Positions 58,080 through 64,000 of a stretch of DNA of 64,000 nt are shown piece after piece. The position numbers and the translations under genes were made by a program. The stretch lies in the NCBI GenBank assembly GCA_003538135.1, contig DPOR01000013.1, positions 157,157 to 221,156 of the forward strand, in the 5' to 3' direction. The DNA is from Oscillospiraceae bacterium (GTDB taxonomy: Bacteria > Bacillota > Clostridia > Oscillospirales > Acutalibacteraceae). The notes beneath the pieces were generated by a model. The model was not told where the DNA came from and made no database searches. It was given only the letters and a program-made list of their open reading frames with translations. How positions within the stretch are numbered: the first letter of the stretch is position 1; the number at the start of each line of letters is the position of its first letter.

Positions 58080-59006
58080 TTATTCGAAAATTTTTCTCTT
58101 GGCCTTGATGAGCTGTTCGATGAACATATTGTCGAGCTTTGTCAGCTCATAGTCCTTGCGGTGAACCAGAACGTCTTTATATTTGCGCGTGTTCTCCGGG
58201 CAGACGCGCTGAATGAGCCCGTATCTGTCGAGCAGCTCCTGCGGAATGGGGGAGACCCACATGAAAGTGTCGGGATTGCGCGAGAGCAGCTCGAATTGGC
58301 TCGCCCTCTCGAATACGAATATTCGCCTCTGGGAATTGTCGGGCAGCTCCTCTTTCTTGACCTCAGACAGCGGCAGCGAGGGCACATACGGGTCGGCGTG
58401 CGCTATCTCGATGAGATTTTTGAGGTCGTCGAAGGTGATATTTTCTTTATCTGCGAGCGGGCTTTTTCCGTTCATGAGCAGGACATATTGAAATTCCGTT
58501 ATAAGCTCGTAGGTCAGTCCCTTTTCGTCGAAGGTGGATTTGTAATACTTGTCGTAATTCTCGGCGTAGCGGATTATGGCGAGCTTGTATTCGTCCTGAA
58601 GAATGTTCTTCATCGAGCGCATGGAGTTTGTTTCTTTATAGAACACCTCGACCGGAGTATCCCTGTCGAGAAGCTTTGAAAATTCGGCAAAAGCGTCGGT
58701 CACGTAGCTCGCTCTCGGCACGGATATCGAGAATTTCTTCTTCTCGGTCGAGCCGTTGCTGAACACCGTTTCTATAGCGTCGACCTGTCGAAGTATCGAG
58801 CGTGCGTAGCGCACAAAAACCTCGCCGTCGGGCGTCAGCACCATACCCTTGGCGCTTCGGTCGAATATTGTTACGCCGAGGCTCGCCTCAAGCTCCTTTA
58901 TCGCCCTGCTGAGGTTCGGCTGGCTGACATAGAGCTTCTCGGAGGCCTTGTTTATAGACCCCGTCTCGGCTACCTCGACTGCATATTTCAAATGAACAAG
59001 ATTCAT
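58080..59006 (-). CDS. LysR family transcriptional regulator
   Basis: A 308-residue LTTR. The N-terminal winged HTH (~1-60) has KYAVEVAETGSINKASEKLYVSQPNLSRAI. The effector domain (~90-300) has ISVPRASYVTDAF and a C-terminal KLDNMFIEQLI. The start ATG follows AGGAGG. It heads a two-gene unit with the YfcE-like gene; the effector and targets are not known. The palindrome before rex does not contain the classic T-N11-A LysR box clearly enough to link them. Confidence 0.92.
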   Translation of the reverse strand: MNLVHLKYAVEVAETGSINKASEKLYVSQPNLSRAIKELEASLGVTIFDRSAKGMVLTPDGEVFVRYARSILRQVDAIETVFSNGSTEKKKFSISVPRASYVTDAFAEFSKLLDRDTPVEVFYKETNSMRSMKNILQDEYKLAIIRYAENYDKYYKSTFDEKGLTYELITEFQYVLLMNGKSPLADKENITFDDLKNLIEIAHADPYVPSLPLSEVKKEELPDNSQRRIFVFERASQFELLSRNPDTFMWVSPIPQELLDRYGLIQRVCPENTRKYKDVLVHRKDYELTKLDNMFIEQLIKAKRKIFE

Positions 59007-59149
59007 GCTGCGTCCTCCTGTGAGTTATGCCGTGCGTTCGGCGGCGAAAGCACTTATATATGTAAATATAATACCACATACACTCCGTAAAATCTACAAA
59101 ATTATAAGACTCGGCGCAAGAAAACGGCGGCAATTTTAAAAACAAAAAA

Positions 59150-59172
59150 ATCCGCAGAGCGAGCCTGCGGAT
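59150..59172 (-). terminator. Terminator of the second lipid kinase gene
   Basis: ATCCGCAG...CTGCGGAT stem, followed on the minus strand by TTTTTTTGTTTTT. Confidence 0.85.
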
Positions 59173-59186
59173 AAAGTCTTTGCCTT

Positions 59187-60158
59187 TTATACTGTTGCTT
59201 CTTCTTTTTCTTCTTTGTATGAAAACATCGGGTTTTCGGGCGAGAATATGCTCACTGCGCGGTTAAGGACCTTTAAATCGACCTGTGTTGTCGAGCCGCC
59301 GCATTCTCCGTCGAGAGTCCATTCTTCGGGCTTTTCGAAAGTGAATTTTACTTCGGAAGCCTTTATGAATATAAGCGAATCCCCGTCGAAATCGCGCTTC
59401 ATTATTCTGTGCAGCATACCGAACGCCGCGAGCGGGCTTGAAAGCTTGCGCACAAGCAGAAGCTCGAACTTACCGTCGTCAAGCTTTATATCGTTCTTGT
59501 CGAACTTGAAAAGTCCCGCGACGGACGTCGAGTTTGAAAACGAGCCGAAATAGAAATCGTCCTCCAACACATTTCCGTCATATTCGATTTTTATATGCCT
59601 TGGCTTTACATCCGCAAGGGCGGGAATGAGATGCAGGAAAAAGCCGTTTATCATATATGCGTTGTATCCGAGAAGATTTTTCATCTTCTGCGGGGTGCTG
59701 TAGGATATCTTTGTGCCGGGGCCGAAGCAGGCTACATATGAGAACTGATGCCCGTTGCAGTCGCCGACGTCGTAGCCGTTTGTGTGTCCCGAGGCGATAA
59801 GCTCGGCGGCCTCTTTGAGCTTTGTCGGTATACCGAGCGTCGCGGCGAGGTCGTTGGTCGAGCCCATAGGCAGATAGCCTATCGGAACAGACACCCCCGC
59901 GCTCATCAGCCCGTTTATAGTTTCGTTGAGCGTGCCGTCTCCGCCGCAGCAGATAACAAGGTCATGCTCCCGGGCGAAATCGCGTGCTATGTTTATGGCG
60001 TCGCCCTGACAGGTGGTGTATTTGATGGTGAAGTCAAATACGCCGTCGGGAAAAGCGTCCACTATCTCGCTGAGATTTGCTCTTGTCCTGTTCTTTCCCG
60101 CGCAGGGATTGACAATAAGAAGTGCTTTTTTTCTTCTTCTTTCCGTCGTGCTGTTCAT
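59187..60158 (-). CDS. Diacylglycerol/lipid kinase family protein, second copy
   Basis: A 323-residue DAGK-fold lipid kinase: ALLIVNPCAGKNRTR, VICCGGDGTLNETINGL (GGDGT) and IGYLPMGSTNDLAATLG. The C-terminal part has FEKPEEWTLDGECGG. It has GYDVGDCNG and GPGTKISYSTPQ, differing clearly from the copy at 45133. The start is ATG 60158 with GGGAGG upstream; the longer frame overlaps the divergent promoter region. Transcribed alone. Confidence 0.92.
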   Translation of the reverse strand: MNSTTERRRKKALLIVNPCAGKNRTRANLSEIVDAFPDGVFDFTIKYTTCQGDAINIARDFAREHDLVICCGGDGTLNETINGLMSAGVSVPIGYLPMGSTNDLAATLGIPTKLKEAAELIASGHTNGYDVGDCNGHQFSYVACFGPGTKISYSTPQKMKNLLGYNAYMINGFFLHLIPALADVKPRHIKIEYDGNVLEDDFYFGSFSNSTSVAGLFKFDKNDIKLDDGKFELLLVRKLSSPLAAFGMLHRIMKRDFDGDSLIFIKASEVKFTFEKPEEWTLDGECGGSTTQVDLKVLNRAVSIFSPENPMFSYKEEKEEATV

Positions 60159-60280
60159 TTCTTGCAAGGCCTCCCAATGACCCCTTATTCCAAACACGAC
60201 AATCCTACCACCCGAATTTAAACAAACTGTGAACAATCACCGGGCGGCGAAAAATATTTCTAAAAAATTCCCGCGCATAC

Positions 60281-60308
60281 TTTCCGAAGGCAGAGCGGGT
60301 GGTATAAT
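60281..60308 (+). promoter_or_regulatory. Possible promoter of the YjjG-like gene
   Basis: TTTCCG (60281-60286), 16 bp, TATAAT (60303-60308), 25 bp before the start. The -35 is weak. Confidence 0.4.
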
Positions 60309-60333
60309 AGTTAGAAAAATGCGGAGGCTTGCG

Positions 60334-61032
60334 ATGATAAGAAATGTGCTTTTTGACTTGGACGATACGCTGTTTGACTTTCACAAGGCGGAGAAAATAG
60401 CGCTCACAAAGACGCTTGTGCATTTCGGCGTCGATCCCACGGAGGAGACGCTGGCGCTTTACAGCTCGATAAATGCGGCGCACTGGAAGCGCCTTGAGCT
60501 CGGAGAGCTTTCGCGCGAGGAGGTCAAGGTCGGGCGTTACCGCGAGCTGTTTGAAACGATAGGCGTTGAGCGCGATCCCGAGGAGGCCACCGCATACTAT
60601 GAAAATATGCTCGGGGTAGGGCATTATTTTATCCCCGGCGCGCCCGAGCTGCTCGAAGAGCTGCACGGAAAATACAGGCTCTATATCGTCTCAAACGGTA
60701 TGGCAAAGGTGCAGGAGCGCAGGATAAGCAGCTCCGGAATCGCAAAATATATGGACGGCATATTTATATCCCAGCTTCTCGGAGTCAATAAGCCGGACAG
60801 GGAATTTTTTGATATCTGCTTTGCGAAGATACCGGACTTCTCCCGCGCCGAGACGGTAATAGTCGGCGACAGCCTCAGCTCCGATATAAAGGGCGGAATA
60901 AACGCCGATATAGCGACTGTTTGGTTCAATCCCAAGGGGCTCCCGAATGACAGCGGCATAAAACCCGACTTTACCGTAAAGACTCTTTCGGAGATACCCG
61001 CGGTTCTCCGTCAGATAAGCGCGAAAATGTGA
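60334..61032 (+). CDS. yjjG: YjjG-family HAD noncanonical pyrimidine nucleotidase
   Basis: A 232-residue HAD phosphatase: motif I VLFDLDDTLFDFH, motif II YIVSNGMAKVQERR, motif III Lys in LGVNKPDREFFD, motif IV VIVGDSLSSDIKGG. The length and cap match YjjG/YfnB, which dephosphorylate nucleotides including noncanonical pyrimidines. The start is ATG 60334 with GGAGG six bases upstream; the longer frame lacks one. Its 3' end overlaps that of the converging feoB by 22 bp. Confidence 0.88.
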   Translation: MIRNVLFDLDDTLFDFHKAEKIALTKTLVHFGVDPTEETLALYSSINAAHWKRLELGELSREEVKVGRYRELFETIGVERDPEEATAYYENMLGVGHYFIPGAPELLEELHGKYRLYIVSNGMAKVQERRISSSGIAKYMDGIFISQLLGVNKPDREFFDICFAKIPDFSRAETVIVGDSLSSDIKGGINADIATVWFNPKGLPNDSGIKPDFTVKTLSEIPAVLRQISAKM

Positions 61033-63089
61033 GACACGGCAAAACATAATATAAGCCCTGCGACGGTCGGCAGAAGTGCGGCGATAAGAGCCCACTTCAT
61101 GCTGCCCGTCTCTTTTTTTACGGTTATGAGCGTCGTGGAGCACGGCCAGTGAAAGAGCATGAATATTATTACGCATATCGCCGTGCCGATATCCCAGCCG
61201 TTCGCCGTCAGCAGCGAGTGCAGAGCCGCGCCGTCCGTCTGCGAAATGCTGCTGTCAGCGAGATAGCCCATGAGCATTATAGGCACAACGGTCTCGTTGG
61301 CGGGGAAGCCGAGAATAAATGCCGTAAGAATAACCCCGTCCATACCGAAAAGCCGCGCTATGGGGTCGAGAAAATCGGAGCAGTAAGAGAAAATACTCGT
61401 GCCGTTTAGCTTTATGTTCGCGGTTATCCATATTATAAGCCCCGCAGGAGCCGCGACCGCCGCGGCGCGTCCGAGCACAAACAGCGTGCGGTCAAAAATC
61501 GAACGCACAATGACTTTGCCTATCTGCGGGCGGCGATACGGCGGCAGCTCGAGTGTAAAGGACGACGGCACGCCGCGGAGAATTGTTTTCGAGAGCAGAG
61601 AGCAGGCGGCAAACGTCATGAGGACGGACAGAACTATCAGCAGCGTCAGCAGAGCAGCGCCCGCAAACGAGTTAAACGGAGCGGGCAGAGCGCCTGCGAC
61701 AAACAGGGAGATCAGCGATATCAGCGTCGGAAATCTGCCGTTGCAGGGCACAAAACCGTTCGTTGCCACCGCCATGAGACGCTCGCGGGGAGAGTCGATT
61801 ATGCGGCAGCCCGTCACCCCGGCGGCGTTGCAGCCGAAGCCCATGCACATAGTCAGAGCCTGCTTTCCGCAAGCTCCGGATTTTTTGAATCTGTGGTCGA
61901 GATTAAAGGCTACTCTCGGCAGATATCCGGAGTCCTCGAGCAGGGTAAAAAGCGGAAAGAATATCGCCATCGGCGGGAGCATGACCGCTACTACCCATGA
62001 CAGCACGCGGTACACTCCGTCAATAAGTGCGCCCGTCAGAGCCTCGGGTGCGTTTAAAGAGCGCAGCAGCTGCCGCAGCCTTACGCCGAGCGCATCAAAC
62101 GCCGAAAACAGCAGCTCGGACGGGTAGTTCGCTCCGTATATCGTTATCCAAAGCACTAAGGCGAGAAGCAGAAGCATGGCAAATATCCCGGCGCGCCCCG
62201 TAAATATTCGGTCAAGCTTTCTGTCCGCCGCCGAGTGCTGTCTGTCTGCCGTCACGCATTTTTTGTAGATTTCCTCCGCCCTCATAACGGCGGCAACAGC
62301 CGCTTTGTCGCGTATCATCTCCTGCGTCAGACCGTATCTGTCGATTACTTCGTCGGCTGATTTCGCCGCCTCCTGCGTTTTTTCGGGAGCTTCGCTTTCC
62401 CCCGAGAGTATACGCAGAGCGTCGCGGCGCGGATGGCTCGATATCCCGTCAAGGGCGGGTGTGAGTATTTGCAGTGCCTCCTCGATTCCGCTCCCGTAAT
62501 GCACGGGCTCAAGCGGCGCGGGATTTTTCGATTTCAACGAGTCCACAGCGTCAATCAGCTCGTCGAGCCCCTTGCCGCTTCTTGCGCTCGTGCCGACCAC
62601 GGGTACTCCGAGCTCCCGAGCCAGAGCGGGTATATCTACACATATTTTCTTTCGCCTTGCCTCGTCCATAAGATTTATGCAGACGACGGTGCGCGGCGTT
62701 ATCTCGATTATCTGCAAAACGAGATTTAGGTTTCTCTCCAGACAGGTGGCATCGCACACTGTGATGCAGGCGTCGGCTTTTCCGCTCAGGATAAAGTCCC
62801 GCGCCACTTCCTCTTCAACCGAGTGCGTGAAGAGCGAATATGTGCCGGGGAGGTCTACCGTGATATAATTTTTTCCGTTGCGCGTGAATGTGCCGCAGGC
62901 GGTAGCTACCGTCTTTCCCGTCCAGTTTCCCGTGTGCTGATTCATGCCGGTCAGGGCGTTGAACACCGTGCTTTTTCCGACGTTCGGATTTCCCGCGAGC
63001 GCTATTACAATGTCATCCGTGTTCTTTTTAGGGGCAGAGCCGTCTAAGCTTATGCCGTGCATTCCCGTTGAAGTGCGCGTCAGTCCCAA
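61011..63089 (-). CDS. feoB: Ferrous iron transporter FeoB, divergent subtype
   Basis: A 692-residue FeoB. The GTPase domain has G1 ALAGNPNVGKSTVFNALTG, switch I NQHTGNWTGKTV, G3 VDLPGTYSL and G4 NLMDEAR. A GDI helical region lies at ~200-290. The permease has Gate motifs SRIIDSPRERLMAV-like GCRIIDSPRERL and FPANETVVPIMLMGYL, ending in FMLFHWPCSTTLITVKKE. These differ from the FeoB at 1-558. The start is TTG 63089, with GGAGG upstream. It is 18 bp after feoA and divergent from a DtxR-type regulator, so Fe(II) or possibly Mn(II) transport under metal control is expected. Confidence 0.95.
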   Translation of the reverse strand: MGLTRTSTGMHGISLDGSAPKKNTDDIVIALAGNPNVGKSTVFNALTGMNQHTGNWTGKTVATACGTFTRNGKNYITVDLPGTYSLFTHSVEEEVARDFILSGKADACITVCDATCLERNLNLVLQIIEITPRTVVCINLMDEARRKKICVDIPALARELGVPVVGTSARSGKGLDELIDAVDSLKSKNPAPLEPVHYGSGIEEALQILTPALDGISSHPRRDALRILSGESEAPEKTQEAAKSADEVIDRYGLTQEMIRDKAAVAAVMRAEEIYKKCVTADRQHSAADRKLDRIFTGRAGIFAMLLLLALVLWITIYGANYPSELLFSAFDALGVRLRQLLRSLNAPEALTGALIDGVYRVLSWVVAVMLPPMAIFFPLFTLLEDSGYLPRVAFNLDHRFKKSGACGKQALTMCMGFGCNAAGVTGCRIIDSPRERLMAVATNGFVPCNGRFPTLISLISLFVAGALPAPFNSFAGAALLTLLIVLSVLMTFAACSLLSKTILRGVPSSFTLELPPYRRPQIGKVIVRSIFDRTLFVLGRAAAVAAPAGLIIWITANIKLNGTSIFSYCSDFLDPIARLFGMDGVILTAFILGFPANETVVPIMLMGYLADSSISQTDGAALHSLLTANGWDIGTAICVIIFMLFHWPCSTTLITVKKETGSMKWALIAALLPTVAGLILCFAVSHIFALI

Positions 63090-63107
63090 TTGTACCGCCT
63101 CCGTGCG

Positions 63108-63341
63108 TCATATTTTGCTGACCGCTATTTTTGCGGCGTCTTCGCTTCGCAGGGCTATTACCGCGCCGCGTATCAGATATGCCGCCGGGTCGCCGGAGAT
63201 CGCTTTGCCGAGGCATTCCACGCGCGTGCCGTCGATAAGGCCTATGTCCTGCATTCTGCGCCTGTCTTTTGCGCCGAATCCGAGCTTGCTTACATATGCC
63301 TTTTCGCCGACTGCCAGTGTATTTAAAGAGATAAGACTCAT
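63108..63341 (-). CDS. feoA: FeoA family protein
   Basis: A 77-residue SH3-like FeoA: MSLISLNTLAVGEKAYVSKL, RRRMQDIGLIDGTRVECLG and GAVIALRSEDAAKI. It is a small cytosolic partner of FeoB. The start is ATG 63341, nine bases after AGGTG; the in-frame GTG at 63353 is too close to that site. It is the first gene of the feoAB unit. Confidence 0.93.
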   Translation of the reverse strand: MSLISLNTLAVGEKAYVSKLGFGAKDRRRMQDIGLIDGTRVECLGKAISGDPAAYLIRGAVIALRSEDAAKIAVSKI

Positions 63342-63368
63342 AATTTGATTCACCTTTTAATATAAGTT

Positions 63369-63393
63369 TATACAGGGCAAAAGTTTCCCTATA
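63369..63393. promoter_or_regulatory. Candidate metal-regulator operator in the feoA/dtxR divergent region
   Basis: TATA(CA)GGG-N9-CCCTATA, an imperfect inverted repeat in the 88-bp gap between feoA and the DtxR/MntR-type gene. It is not a match to Fur or classical DtxR boxes. Confidence 0.3.
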
Positions 63394-63429
63394 CCATAAT
63401 ATTTACATCTTCAAAAAGGGTGAACGTGT

Positions 63430-63849
63430 GTGGACGGCGGCGAAAAATTCTTTACCTTCAACGGAGGCGAATACAGGGGAGAGAGCGGGCTCACGGCGTC
63501 GCAGGAGGACTATCTCGAGATGATCTGCCGAAACTGCCCGCCGTCCGGCACGGTTCGCCTCGGTGTGCTCGCGCGAAAAATAAATGTCGGCGAGTCGTCC
63601 GCATCTAAAATGGTGCACAAGCTCAGCGGAGCGGGGCTCGTTAATTTTGAAAAGTACGGCACTATATACTTGACCCCAAGGGGCAGAGAGACGGGGGAGT
63701 ACCTTGTCTTCCGTCATGATGTCATCGAGAGCCTGCTCAGACTGATAAACGGGAGCGGCTCGGAGCTTCATCAAACGGAGCTTATAGAGCACTTTCTCGA
63801 CAGAAGGACGGTCGAGAATATATTTCGCTTTCTTGAGATACACCGATAA
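63430..63849 (+). CDS. DtxR/MntR-family metal-dependent repressor
   Basis: A 139-residue regulator. The winged HTH (~22-85) has ASQEDYLEMICRNC, VRLGVLARKINVGESSASKMVHKL and GAGLVNFEKYGTIYLTPRG; the dimerisation/metal domain has FRHDVIESLLRLING. The C-terminal SH3 domain is absent, as in MntR. It probably controls the divergent feoAB with Fe(II) or Mn(II) as corepressor. The start is GTG 63430 with AAAGGGTG upstream. The extra ~20 N-terminal residues before the HTH are unusual. Confidence 0.9.
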   Translation: MDGGEKFFTFNGGEYRGESGLTASQEDYLEMICRNCPPSGTVRLGVLARKINVGESSASKMVHKLSGAGLVNFEKYGTIYLTPRGRETGEYLVFRHDVIESLLRLINGSGSELHQTELIEHFLDRRTVENIFRFLEIHR

Positions 63850-63899
63850 AGCTTTATCGATACTTTTACGCTTATTTTTTTTGTACTTGAGTGCGTTTT

Positions 63900-63926
63900 T
63901 TGACATATATTGCTAAAATATAAAAT
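63900..63926 (+). promoter_or_regulatory. Possible promoter of the gene starting at 63988
   Basis: TTGACA (63900-63905) and TAAAAT (63921-63926), with a short 15-bp spacer in an AT-rich stretch. Confidence 0.4.
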
Positions 63927-63987
63927 AAATCGCGCAGTTATGTGCTATTATACACTCTGTAATAATGCAAATGGAGGGAAAACACTC

Positions 63988-64000
63988 ATGGCAGAAAAAA
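63988..64000 (+). CDS. Start of an unidentified gene (cut by window edge)
   Basis: An ATG following GGAGGG begins M-A-E-K before the window ends. Too little is present for any functional call; it rests only on the ribosome-binding site, start codon and upstream promoter-like sequence. Confidence 0.5.

Noticed and set aside
1..64000. tRNA genes, rRNA genes, prophage or insertion sequences
   Set aside because: No cloverleaf-like T-arm motifs, rRNA core sequences, integrase or transposase frames were found on reading both strands; a tRNAscan or IS search could confirm.

Overview
The window reads as chromosomal DNA of an anaerobic, endospore-forming member of the Clostridia, probably an Oscillospirales/Ruminococcaceae-like gut fermenter. 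The evidence is a SpoIVA gene next to a SipL-type SPOCS/LysM gene (SipL is a clostridial coat-morphogenesis protein), the yabP-yabQ-divIC-yabR sporulation/division block, two [FeFe]-hydrogenase-like proteins, Rex plus AdhE (NADH-linked fermentation), GG-rich ribosome-binding sites with frequent TTG/GTG starts, and moderately GC-rich codon use. No rRNA, tRNA, CRISPR array, prophage or intact insertion sequence was seen. The organism assignment is inference.

Layout. 0-0.7 kb: 3' end of a ferrous-iron transporter feoB with a small Cys-rich partner. 0.75-4.6 kb (minus): two small membrane proteins, then a dihydrolipoamide-dehydrogenase / metallophosphoesterase / Dabb operon. 4.7-9.3 kb: GH2 beta-galactosidase and a MurE-type ligase. 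9.3-13.1 kb: Hsp20 with a perfect CIRCE operator, divergent from sipL-spoIVA. 13.1-15.3 kb: an apparently LexA-controlled radical-SAM/UDG-like DNA-repair pair. 15.3-24.7 kb: MBL hydrolase, sugar isomerase-like gene, nrdR, a DUF4434 secreted protein, 6S RNA, DUF1292, an orphan structured RNA unit, a YdjC deacetylase and glutamate dehydrogenase. 24.9-28 kb: AbrB/ABC-transporter operon and a lipoprotein unit. 28-36 kb: recJ-rel-dtd-MBL-hemZ-nucleoside kinase, a housekeeping operon. 36-41.2 kb: spoVB-mazG-hup-rqcP-yabP-yabQ-divIC-yabR, syntenic with the Bacillus subtilis yabM-yabR region. 41.3-47.5 kb: amidohydrolase, fumarase alpha subunit, hpf, an RNA methyltransferase, a lipid kinase, a PHP phosphoesterase and a HAD hydrolase.

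47.6-59 kb (minus) is the most distinctive region. A tight eight-gene operon runs rex - adhE - APH/choline-kinase-like phosphotransferase - two small [2Fe-2S] thioredoxin-fold proteins - a PAS-containing sensory [FeFe]-hydrogenase homologue - a SpoIIE-type PP2C phosphatase - a group-B [FeFe] hydrogenase, with hypB just downstream under its own promoter. I read it as a redox/H2-sensing signalling unit joined to ethanol and hydrogen formation. A perfect 29-bp palindrome lies upstream of rex, followed further upstream by a phosphoesterase/LysR pair. 59-64 kb: a second diacylglycerol-kinase-like gene, a YjjG-like nucleotidase, and a second, different feoB with feoA, divergent from a DtxR/MntR-family regulator.

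Two candidate new items are flagged. One is the hydrogenase-phosphatase-kinase-Rex-AdhE operon with its palindrome. The other is an orphan ~455-nt transcription unit (21592-22048) with a consensus promoter, many strong hairpins and a terminator but no substantial ORF.
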